In this document: in pieces, positions 56,485 through 64,000 of the stretch
Position numbering within the stretch: the stretch's first letter is position 1
How the letters are laid out: each line of letters begins with the position of its first letter
Assembly: GCF_002812955.1 (NCBI RefSeq)
Contig: NZ_PFXK01000008.1
Span: forward strand, 62,001-126,000
Direction of reading: 5' to 3'
Origin: Vibrio sp. HA2012
GTDB taxonomy: Bacteria > Pseudomonadota > Gammaproteobacteria > Enterobacterales > Vibrionaceae
Length of the DNA stretch: 64,000 nt
The notes under the pieces: generated by a model
Seen by the model: only the letters and a program-made list of their open reading frames with translations
Databases searched by the model: none
What the model was told of the DNA's origin: nothing
Translations under genes and position numbers: made by a program

Positions 56485-57650
56485 TATTTGCCCTCCGCTG
56501 CTGCTACAGCTTTTTCTGCTGCTTCAGTCAGAGAAGTCGCAGCAATAATGTTAAGACCACTGTCTGCCAGCTTCTGCGAGCCGATATCGGCTTTATTACC
56601 TTCAAGGCGTACAATAACCGGAATTTCCACACCGACTTCCTGAACAGCACCGATAATGCCGTCTGCAATCAGATCACAACGCACGATACCACCGAAAATA
56701 TTCACCAGTACCGCTTTTACCTTGCTGTCGGAAAGAATAATTTTGAACGCTTCACTGACACGCTCTTTGGTCGTACCGCCGCCTACATCCAGAAAGTTAG
56801 CCGGCTGACCACCATAGGTACTGATGATATCCATGGTACCCATCGCCAGACCAGCACCGTTCACCATACAGCCGATATTGCCGTCCAGAGCCACATAGTT
56901 CAGCGCCCATTGTGCCGCATGTGCTTCACGTTCGTCCTTCTGGGAAGGGTCTCGCATTTCTCTCAGTGCTGGCTGACGGTAAAGGGCATTAGAATCAATA
57001 TTGATTTTTCCGTCCAGACAAAGCAGATTACCTTCGTTGGTAATCACCAGAGGGTTAATTTCCAGCAGAGAAAGATCGTACTGAGTGAACATCTTACCCA
57101 GCCCCATAAAGATCTGAGTAAACTGTTTGATCTGCTCACCTTCCAGACCCAGTTTGAATGCCAGCTCACGCCCCTGATACGGCTGAGGCCCGGTAAGAGG
57201 ATCAATAGCGGCTTTGTGGATCAGTTCCGGCGTTTCTGCTGCAACTTTTTCGATCTCAACACCACCTTCAGTGGAGGCCATAAAAACAACCCGTCGGGAA
57301 GAGCGGTCAACAACCGCGCCTAGATACATTTCACTGGCAATACCCGATGCGGCTTCCACCAGAATTTTCGTAACCGGCTGACCATTGGCATTTGTCTGAT
57401 AAGTAACCAGATTTTTACCCAACCACTTCTGGGCAAATTCGCGAATGGCCTCTTTATCTGTGTGCAGCTCTACACCACCAGCCTTACCCCGGCCGCCTGC
57501 GTGTACCTGACATTTTACTACCCATTTATCACCACCAATTTTTCCGGCTGCTTCCGCTGCTTCTTGTGGTGTATCACAGGCATAACCCTCCGGTACGGGC
57601 AAACCGAATTCAGCAAACAGCTGTTTGGCTTGATATTCATGCAAATTCAT
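56484..57650 (-). CDS. sucC: Succinyl-CoA synthetase beta subunit SucC
   Basis: A 388-residue ATP-grasp subunit. Family text [73 protein letters not shown] and [17 protein letters not shown] (nucleotide and CoA interface). Followed directly by sucD. A gap of 171 bases separates it from sucB and contains imperfect hairpins (GAGAAC/GTTCTC at 57729-57758), so there may be processing or an internal promoter. Confidence 0.98.
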   Translation of the reverse strand: MNLHEYQAKQLFAEFGLPVPEGYACDTPQEAAEAAGKIGGDKWVVKCQVHAGGRGKAGGVELHTDKEAIREFAQKWLGKNLVTYQTNANGQPVTKILVEAASGIASEMYLGAVVDRSSRRVVFMASTEGGVEIEKVAAETPELIHKAAIDPLTGPQPYQGRELAFKLGLEGEQIKQFTQIFMGLGKMFTQYDLSLLEINPLVITNEGNLLCLDGKINIDSNALYRQPALREMRDPSQKDEREAHAAQWALNYVALDGNIGCMVNGAGLAMGTMDIISTYGGQPANFLDVGGGTTKERVSEAFKIILSDSKVKAVLVNIFGGIVRCDLIADGIIGAVQEVGVEIPVIVRLEGNKADIGSQKLADSGLNIIAATSLTEAAEKAVAAAEGK

Positions 57651-57821
57651 TCTGTCATTCCGTTAGTTTTTCCCATTGCGGGATTTATTATTTCCATAAG
57701 ACTCATTGCCATGAAACGGCTCAGGCAAGAGAACTTAACGTTTGCAGGGTACGTTCTCATTTTTATATACAGAGCTGGATGATAAGCCAGACCGGCCCTG
57801 TATTTTCAGAGCACGGACAGC

Positions 57822-59045
57822 TTAAACATCCAGTAATAAGCGAGCCGGATCTTCCAGTAACTCTTTAATGGTTACCAGGAAGCCCACAGATTCTCTGCCG
57901 TCGATAAGACGGTGATCATAAGAGAGAGCTAGATACATCATCGGAAGTATCTCCACTTTCCCGTCTACCGCCATCGGACGATCCTCGATTTTATGCATAC
58001 CGAGGATAGCAGCCTGCGGGGGATTGATAATTGGTGTCGACATGAGCGAACCAAATACTCCACCATTGGTAATGGTAAAGTTACCACCTGTCAGTTCTTC
58101 AACCGTTAATTTGCCATCTCTGCCCTTAATTGCAAGATCTTTAATGCCTTTTTCTACTTCTGCAAAGCTTAAAGTGTCACAATCTCTTAAAACCGGAGTG
58201 ACTAAGCCTCTCGGCGTAGATACAGCAATACTGATATCAAAGAAATTATGATAGACAATGTCGTCGCCATCAATAGATGCGTTCACTTCCGGATAGCGTT
58301 TCAGGGCTTCTGTAACCGCTTTTACGTAGAAAGACATAAAACCGAGACGAACATCGTGACGCTTCTCAAACTGCTCTTGATACTGCTGCCGCAACTCCAT
58401 GATGGGTTTCATATTCACTTCATTGAACGTTGTCAGCATCGCCGTGGCATTTTTCGCTTCCAGAAGACGTTCCGCAACCCGCTTGCGCAGACGAGTCATA
58501 GGGACACGTTTCTGATTACGGGCTGTCGGCGGTTCTTCTTCCTCAGCAGCACTCTCTGTTGGTTTCTGTTGTCCCTTTGCCTGCTCCGCCTGTTGTCTGA
58601 CTACCGCATCGATATCTTCGCGGGTAATTCGCCCGCCGACACCGGTTCCTCTAACCTGACTGATTTCAAGCCCGTGTTCGGCCAGAAGACGACGCGTAGC
58701 CGGTGTCAGCCAGTCATTGGTTTCTTCCTTAAGTGACGCCCTGTAGCGTTTATCCGGGGAAGATTCAGAAGCCTGAGTACTGTCCAGAGTCGGTTCACCA
58801 GCAACAACGCCTGGCTTGATTCTGGCCAGCAACTGTTTAGAAAGCACGGTTGCACCTTCCGCTTCAAGGATCGTTTCCAGTACGCCATCTTCCGGAGCCG
58901 GAACTTCGAGAACCACTTTATCGGTCTCAATATCAACAATCACTTCATCGCGTACGACAGTATCACCTTCTTGTTTATGCCAGGTTGCTACCGTTGCGTC
59001 GGCAACAGATTCGGGTAAATCTGGAACCAGAATGTCAATTGTCAT
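57822..59045 (-). CDS. sucB: Dihydrolipoyl succinyltransferase SucB (E2 of 2-oxoglutarate dehydrogenase)
   Basis: A 407-residue protein: N-terminal lipoyl domain with lipoylated K43 ([13 protein letters not shown]), an E3-binding domain ([20 protein letters not shown], then GGRITREDI) and the catalytic CAT domain with active His378 and Asp382 ([11 protein letters not shown]). It transfers succinyl from the E1 (SucA) to CoA. It starts 13 bases after sucA. Confidence 0.97.
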   Translation of the reverse strand: MTIDILVPDLPESVADATVATWHKQEGDTVVRDEVIVDIETDKVVLEVPAPEDGVLETILEAEGATVLSKQLLARIKPGVVAGEPTLDSTQASESSPDKRYRASLKEETNDWLTPATRRLLAEHGLEISQVRGTGVGGRITREDIDAVVRQQAEQAKGQQKPTESAAEEEEPPTARNQKRVPMTRLRKRVAERLLEAKNATAMLTTFNEVNMKPIMELRQQYQEQFEKRHDVRLGFMSFYVKAVTEALKRYPEVNASIDGDDIVYHNFFDISIAVSTPRGLVTPVLRDCDTLSFAEVEKGIKDLAIKGRDGKLTVEELTGGNFTITNGGVFGSLMSTPIINPPQAAILGMHKIEDRPMAVDGKVEILPMMYLALSYDHRLIDGRESVGFLVTIKELLEDPARLLLDV

Positions 59046-59058
59046 AGTCGTCTCTTCC

Positions 59059-61881
59059 TTATTCTTCTAGTTCTGAATCTAAGTTCAATGCCTCATCAAC
59101 CAAGGCTTTTTGCTGCTTCAGGTGAACGGACATATAGCCCACCGCCGGAGATGCCGACGCAGGACGCCCCGCATATTTAATTTCTTCATCCCGGATCGCG
59201 TTACGGAAATTATGCTGGCTACAGTACCAGGCTCCCTGATTCTGCGGTTCTTCCTGACACCAGACGTAATCTTCTACATGGATATAAGGCTCGATCAATT
59301 CTCTCAGTTCAAACAAAGGGAAAGGATAAAGCTGTTCAATGCGGATAATCGCCACATCCCGTTGTTCATTCTTGCGTCGCTGTTCAAGCAGATCGTAATA
59401 TACCTTGCCGGAACAGAACACAATACGCCGAACCTGAGCCGGGTCCAGATCATCCACTTCGGGGATAACCGGTAAAAATGAGCCTTCCGCCAGTTCCTCC
59501 AGAGTGGAGACACACAACGGATGGCGTAACAGTGACTTAGGTGACATCACAACCAAAGGCCTGCGCATAGGGCGGATCACCTGCCGACGCAGCATATGGT
59601 AAACCTGTGCCGGTGTTGACGGCACTACGACCTGAATATTGGATTCTGCACACAGTTGCAGGTAACGCTCCAGACGAGCAGAGGAGTGCTCCGGCCCCTG
59701 CCCTTCATAACCGTGCGGCAGCAGCATCGTCAGACCCGACATCCGTCCCCATTTCTGCTCTCCGGATGAAATAAACTGGTCGATCACTACCTGAGCACCG
59801 TTGGCAAAGTCACCGAATTGTGCTTCCCAAATCGTCAGCCCATCCGGTTCAGCCGTCGCATAACCATATTCAAATGCCAGAACCGCTTCTTCCGAGAGTA
59901 CGGAATCAAACACCTGAAATTTACCCTGATTTTCTCGGATATGAGCCAGAGGCGTATATATACTGCCGTCTTCCTGATTATGCAGCACCGAATGACGATG
60001 AAAAAAAGTACCGCGACCGGAATCCTGACCAGAAATACGGATCCGTTTGCCGTCATCCACCAGCGTGGCATATGCCAGTGTTTCAGCCATCCCCCAGTCC
60101 AGCAGTTTTTCTCCACTCAGCATGGCCCGGCGATCGGCATAGATTTTTTCTACCCGGCTCTGCAGGATATGACTGTCAGGATGCTGGCAGCTTCTCTCAC
60201 CCAGTGCCTGCAACCGGTTCTGTTCAAACCGGCTATTCCACTCCATATTCCAGTCATGCCCCAGATAAGGTGACCAGTCAACAGAATGCTTCTCCATCGG
60301 CCGCCACTCTTTAACCACCACTTCTCCATGGTCAAGAGCATCCCGGTACTCATTCACCATTTGGGTCGCCCCTTCGATATCGAACTCTCCGCGATCCATC
60401 AGCAGATCGGCATACAGTTTACGCGGTGTCGGATGTTTTTTGATCTTCTGATACATCAGTGGCTGGGTCGCATTAGGCTCATCCGCTTCATTGTGCCCGT
60501 GGCGGCGGTAGCAGACCAGATCAATCACCACATCACGCTTGAAGGTATTACGATAATCGAGTGCTATCCGGGTAACAAATGCCACCGCTTCAGGATCATC
60601 CGCATTCACATGGAAAATCGGAGCCTGTACCATTTTGGCGATATCCGTACAATACATAGTCGAACGGGTATCCCGTGGGTTAGACGTGGTAAAACCGATC
60701 AGGTTATTGATCACTATCCGTATCGTTCCGCCGACCTGAAAAGCCCGGGTCCGGGACATATTGAAGGTTTCCTGCACCACTCCCTGACCAGCGATAGCGG
60801 AATCGCCATGGATAGTGATCGGCAGAACCATGCTGCCGGTTTTATCCCCCAACCGATCCTGACGGGCACGGACCGAGCCCATAACGACGGGATTAACTAT
60901 TTCGAGGTGTGACGGATTAAAGGCCAGTGCCAGATGGATATCTCCGCCCGGCGTAGCAAAATCGGCGGAGAAGCCCTGATGATATTTTACATCCCCGGTT
61001 CCCCAGCTTTCGCCATGCTTACCGGCAAATTCATCGAACAGATCCTGCGGCCGTTTTCCCAGTACGTTAACCAGCATATTCAACCGACCACGGTGAGCCA
61101 TGCCGATCACCACTTCTTTAATACCATTGCGTCCGGCGTGGCGTACCAACTCTTTGGTCATTGGGATCAGTGCATCCCCCCCTTCCAGAGAAAAACGCTT
61201 TGCTCCGGGGAACTTAGCGCCAAGATACCGTTCCAACCCTTCAGCCGCTGTCAGTTCCTGCAGGAACGTTTGTTTTTCATCCAGAGTGAACGAAGGCTGA
61301 CCCAACACAGATTCCAGACGCTGCTGTACCCAGCGCTTCTGTTCTGTGTTGATCATGTGCATATACTCTGCACCGATAGAACCGCAGTAGGTTTTTTTCA
61401 GTGCCTGATACAGGTCACCCAGACGCATGGTCTCTCCGGCAACCGCAAAAGAACCGACGTTGAAGGTTTCTTCAAAATCATCTTCTGTCAGATTATGAAA
61501 TTCAGGCTGGAGATCCGCACCCGGCTCTCTTTTCCATATTCCGAGAGGATCCAGATTGGCCGCCTGATGCCCCCGAAACCGGTACGCATTAATAAACTGC
61601 AGAACTTTAACCTGTTTTGCATCGACATCTGGGTCATTCACTTGGACACTGTAATGCTTTGTCTCTTTCGCGAGTCGCCGGAAGTAATCCCGAACCCGTG
61701 AGTGTGGCTGATCGACCACTTCAGATGACTGCTGCGGCAGCTCATCAAACACACGTTTCCATTCGTCACTTACCTGATCCGGATCACTCAGATACAGTTC
61801 GTAGAGTTCTTCTACGTAAGTTGCATTAGCACCCGCCAAGTGTGAAGACTCGAGCCATGCCTTCATCACACCGTTGTGCAT
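59059..61881 (-). CDS. sucA: 2-oxoglutarate dehydrogenase E1 SucA
   Basis: A 940-residue thiamin-diphosphate enzyme decarboxylating 2-oxoglutarate. Blocks include [67 protein letters not shown] and the ThDP region with NADDPEAV, followed by [17 protein letters not shown]; the C-terminal part has [20 protein letters not shown]. The start at 61881 ([14 protein letters not shown]) matches family N-termini and has AAGGGA upstream; the frame runs 33 bases further up. A homopolymer of seven G on the coding strand occurs near 61180. Confidence 0.96.
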   Translation of the reverse strand: MHNGVMKAWLESSHLAGANATYVEELYELYLSDPDQVSDEWKRVFDELPQQSSEVVDQPHSRVRDYFRRLAKETKHYSVQVNDPDVDAKQVKVLQFINAYRFRGHQAANLDPLGIWKREPGADLQPEFHNLTEDDFEETFNVGSFAVAGETMRLGDLYQALKKTYCGSIGAEYMHMINTEQKRWVQQRLESVLGQPSFTLDEKQTFLQELTAAEGLERYLGAKFPGAKRFSLEGGDALIPMTKELVRHAGRNGIKEVVIGMAHRGRLNMLVNVLGKRPQDLFDEFAGKHGESWGTGDVKYHQGFSADFATPGGDIHLALAFNPSHLEIVNPVVMGSVRARQDRLGDKTGSMVLPITIHGDSAIAGQGVVQETFNMSRTRAFQVGGTIRIVINNLIGFTTSNPRDTRSTMYCTDIAKMVQAPIFHVNADDPEAVAFVTRIALDYRNTFKRDVVIDLVCYRRHGHNEADEPNATQPLMYQKIKKHPTPRKLYADLLMDRGEFDIEGATQMVNEYRDALDHGEVVVKEWRPMEKHSVDWSPYLGHDWNMEWNSRFEQNRLQALGERSCQHPDSHILQSRVEKIYADRRAMLSGEKLLDWGMAETLAYATLVDDGKRIRISGQDSGRGTFFHRHSVLHNQEDGSIYTPLAHIRENQGKFQVFDSVLSEEAVLAFEYGYATAEPDGLTIWEAQFGDFANGAQVVIDQFISSGEQKWGRMSGLTMLLPHGYEGQGPEHSSARLERYLQLCAESNIQVVVPSTPAQVYHMLRRQVIRPMRRPLVVMSPKSLLRHPLCVSTLEELAEGSFLPVIPEVDDLDPAQVRRIVFCSGKVYYDLLEQRRKNEQRDVAIIRIEQLYPFPLFELRELIEPYIHVEDYVWCQEEPQNQGAWYCSQHNFRNAIRDEEIKYAGRPASASPAVGYMSVHLKQQKALVDEALNLDSELEE

Positions 61882-62019
61882 ACTTTCCCTTAACCAGTTT
61901 GTTATTGTTCCCACCCTCTGCTCGGGTGATATATGCCGCAGTTACCGGCAATACTTATTCTTTTTCTCAACCGCTTCGCTTCGTTACTCAACCTGTCAGC
62001 CTGTTTCCGGCTATTCGGT

Positions 62020-62736
62020 TTATATGGTGCGTTTGAGTAATAATAACTTTATGTTACCAATTGCTTTGGCTGGATTTAATCCCTTAGGACAAACACTGAC
62101 ACAATTCATAACAGCATGGCAACGAAAAACGCTAAAAGCGTCTTCCAGATTTGACAGACGTTCCTCTGTCGCGCAATCCCGGCTGTCATTCAGCCAGCGA
62201 TAAGCCGCCAGTAACCCGGCCGGACCGATAAATTTATCCGGATGCCACAGGAAGGACGGGCATGCCGTGCTGCAGCAGCCACAGATATTACATTCAAACA
62301 ATCCATCCAGTCGCCCTCTTTCTTCCACGGACTGAATGAACTCTCTGCCCGGTACAGGTTCTGTATCTCCATGCAGATATGGTTTAACTTTGGCATAGTT
62401 TTTATAAATTTGCTGCAGATCAACCACCAAATCCCGTATAACCGGCAGTCCGGGAAGCGGACGAATAACAATCTTCTTCCGCCAGTTCAGTTCAGACAAT
62501 GGTGTCATACAGGCAAGCCGGTTTATCCCGTTGATATTCAGCCCGTCAGAACCACAGCTTCCATCCCGGCAGGCATGACGGAAAGAGAGTGTCGGATCCT
62601 GTTCTTTCAGCAATAGCAGTGCATCCAGAAGCATCATATCGGTATCCTCTCCGATCTGGAGTTGATACGCCTGCATATAAGGTTCCGGATTCAGATCCGG
62701 ATTGTAACGGTAGACCCAAAAGTGCCATTGCATCAT
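62020..62736 (-). CDS. sdhB: Succinate dehydrogenase iron-sulfur subunit SdhB
   Basis: A 238-residue membrane-associated subunit carrying the 2Fe-2S, 4Fe-4S and 3Fe-4S clusters that pass electrons from SdhA to quinone. The cluster cysteines are visible: RHACRDGSCGSDG with a later C in RLACMTPL; CNICGCCSTACPSFLW; RCHAVMNCVSVCPKGLNP. Compared with E. coli, the first motif has ACRDGSC rather than SCREGVC. The ATG at 62736 (five bases after GGGAG) or 62733 is the start; an upstream TTG at 62751 is rejected. It begins 11 bases after sdhA. Confidence 0.94.
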   Translation of the reverse strand: MMQWHFWVYRYNPDLNPEPYMQAYQLQIGEDTDMMLLDALLLLKEQDPTLSFRHACRDGSCGSDGLNINGINRLACMTPLSELNWRKKIVIRPLPGLPVIRDLVVDLQQIYKNYAKVKPYLHGDTEPVPGREFIQSVEERGRLDGLFECNICGCCSTACPSFLWHPDKFIGPAGLLAAYRWLNDSRDCATEERLSNLEDAFSVFRCHAVMNCVSVCPKGLNPAKAIGNIKLLLLKRTI

Positions 62737-62747
62737 CTGTTCTCCCG

Positions 62748-64000
62748 TCAATAGATCCGAGCCTTAGGCGGAAACACATCCCGGCTTACCGGTTGCAGAT
62801 TCACGTCGCGTTTCGACATCTGACCGGTTTCCGGGTTGTACAAGGTGTGACACAGCCAGTGCTTATCATCCCTGTCCGGATAATCATCCCGGGCATGAGC
62901 CCCCCGGCTTTCAGTACGGTAATTGGCTGCAATAGCGGTGGCTGTTGCCGTTTCCAGCAGATTATCCAGTTCAAGGCACGCCACTCTCTGGGTATTGAAG
63001 ATCAGAGATTTATCTGCCAGATAAGCCTCCTGCAAACGCTCCCGCAATGTCTGCAACTCTTTCAGACCGGCGACCATGGATTCTCCCTGACGAAATACGG
63101 AGAAATACTGCTGCATGCAGCGCTGTATCTCTCTACGTATCTGAGCAGGCGCTTCACCACTCCGGCTTCTCTCCCAGCGGACAGCGCGTTGCAATGCGGT
63201 ATCCAGATCAGAGCCTGTCGCCTGACGGGCTTCCGTTTGCGATTCCAGCGTCTCTCTCATCCGTTGCCCCGTTTCCCGACCAAAAACCACATCCTCCAGC
63301 AGCCTGTTCCCTCCGATACGGTTAGCACCATGTACCGAAACCGACGCGGTCTCTCCGCAGGCAAACAACCCCGGAACATCTTCATCTTTATCCCGGCGAT
63401 TACGCCGGAGTACCTGTCCGGAAAGACGTACCGGGATCCCGCCCATCATATAATGACAAGCCGGTACTACAGGTACGGGCTCTGTCAGCGGGTCAACACC
63501 AGCAAAGCGGTGTATCCGTTCACAAAACTCAGTCAGACGGACTCCCGGTACCGCCTCTCTCAGATGCTCCAGCCTGAGATGAACATAAGACCCCGGAGCA
63601 ATACCACACCCCCTGCCTTCCCTTATCTCCTGCATAATGGCACGGGACACAATATCCCTTCCGGCCAGACCTCCGGCACTGGGAGCATACCTTTGCATAA
63701 ACGCTTCACCATGACGGTTCTGCAGATAAGCGCCTTCCCCCCGACAAATTTCAGAGACAAGAATACCACTCCCGGCAAGTGCCGTCGGATGAAACTGCCA
63801 CATCTCCATGTCCTGCACCGGCACACCGGCCCGCAGCGCCATCCCGATACCATCACCAGTATTAATTCCGGCATTCGTTGTTGATGCATAAATACAGCCC
63901 GCCCCTCCGGTTGCTAAGACCGTTGCACTGGCATTGAAATAGCACAGTTCCCCGGTTTCTATCTCCAGGGCGACACATCCCCGAACAATACCATCCTGGT
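62748..64000 (-). CDS. sdhA: Succinate dehydrogenase flavoprotein SdhA, C-terminal part (cut by window end)
   Basis: About 417 C-terminal residues of the FAD subunit that oxidises succinate to fumarate; the frame runs past base 64000, so the methionine at 63842 is internal. Visible: [37 protein letters not shown] (substrate His), [18 protein letters not shown] (catalytic Arg), [10 protein letters not shown] (His) and [17 protein letters not shown] (Arg). The last motif is normally GANRLGGNSLLDLVVFG, so a conserved Ser near FAD is Arg here, and GAGRIY is GAGCIY. The substitutions make it atypical compared with most gammaproteobacterial SdhA. It precedes sdhB, sucA, sucB, sucC and sucD. Confidence 0.93.
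   Translation of the reverse strand, partial: QDGIVRGCVALEIETGELCYFNASATVLATGGAGCIYASTTNAGINTGDGIGMALRAGVPVQDMEMWQFHPTALAGSGILVSEICRGEGAYLQNRHGEAFMQRYAPSAGGLAGRDIVSRAIMQEIREGRGCGIAPGSYVHLRLEHLREAVPGVRLTEFCERIHRFAGVDPLTEPVPVVPACHYMMGGIPVRLSGQVLRRNRRDKDEDVPGLFACGETASVSVHGANRIGGNRLLEDVVFGRETGQRMRETLESQTEARQATGSDLDTALQRAVRWERSRSGEAPAQIRREIQRCMQQYFSVFRQGESMVAGLKELQTLRERLQEAYLADKSLIFNTQRVACLELDNLLETATATAIAANYRTESRGAHARDDYPDRDDKHWLCHTLYNPETGQMSKRDVNLQPVSRDVFPPKARIY

Noticed and set aside
60934..61701. 255-residue plus-strand ORF opposite sucA
   Set aside because: Antisense shadow of sucA with no recognisable motif or ribosome site.
63842..63842. Start codon of sdhA at 63842
   Set aside because: The same frame continues upstream with clear SdhA sequence ([19 protein letters not shown]) to the window edge, so this methionine is internal.
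62589..63884. 431-residue plus-strand ORF opposite sdhA/sdhB
   Set aside because: It lies fully antisense to well-supported sdhB and sdhA, with low-complexity Pro/Arg/Ser content typical of a shadow frame.

Overview
The window is a gene-dense stretch of chromosome from a polar-flagellated marine gammaproteobacterium, most likely a member of the Vibrionaceae. The case rests on several genes together: MotY (sodium-driven polar motor), a CosR-type MarR regulator beside a BCCT carrier, a complete TonB2 system with TtpC and a DUF3450 protein, a DUF2753 protein, and the orders aroC-prmB/smrB, sixA, fadIJ/fadL, rnd-fadD-tsaB-yoaA and sdh-suc. I see no rRNA, phage, insertion sequence or CRISPR array, and only one tRNA. 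Both ends cut genes: an RND pump on the left and sdhA on the right.

Layout. 1-12 kb: end of an RND efflux pump, two chemoreceptors (one PAS type, one four-helix-bundle type with a FliA-like promoter), adenine deaminase, a periplasmic binding protein, a YidE-type transporter, a YrbL-like kinase fold protein and a diguanylate cyclase. 12-17.4 kb: GST, tRNA-Arg(TCT), folD, a MltB-family transglycosylase, ycgL and the minCDE division-site operon. 17.4-23.6 kb: a compatible-solute block with a BCCT carrier, divergent cosR and a proXWV-type glycine betaine ABC transporter. 23.6-30.3 kb: yfcL-aroC-prmB, smrB, sixA and a large M16 protease. 30.7-32 kb: an unusual protein of three fused RidA domains.

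32-41 kb is a fatty-acid block: fadIJ, fadL, and fadD with rnd. Between fadI and fadL lies a well-folded, terminator-ended RNA on the minus strand, with a CRP-like site where a class II promoter would need it; I regard this as the most interesting element of the window. 40.5-45 kb: tsaB, yoaA, small genes of unknown function and purU. 45-50.5 kb: DUF2753, motY, rnt, an Na+/H+ antiporter family gene, grxD and sodB. 50.5-55.5 kb: the TonB2 operon behind a Fur-like box. 55.6-64 kb: sucD, sucC, sucB, sucA, sdhB and partial sdhA, all on the minus strand and encoding TCA-cycle enzymes.

Several genes fit common physiology: osmolyte uptake, iron uptake with Fe-superoxide dismutase and monothiol glutaredoxin, fatty-acid degradation feeding the TCA cycle, and flagellar motility with chemotaxis. 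Product names come from recognising motifs and family resemblance by eye; no database search was run. Regulatory sites are pattern matches only.
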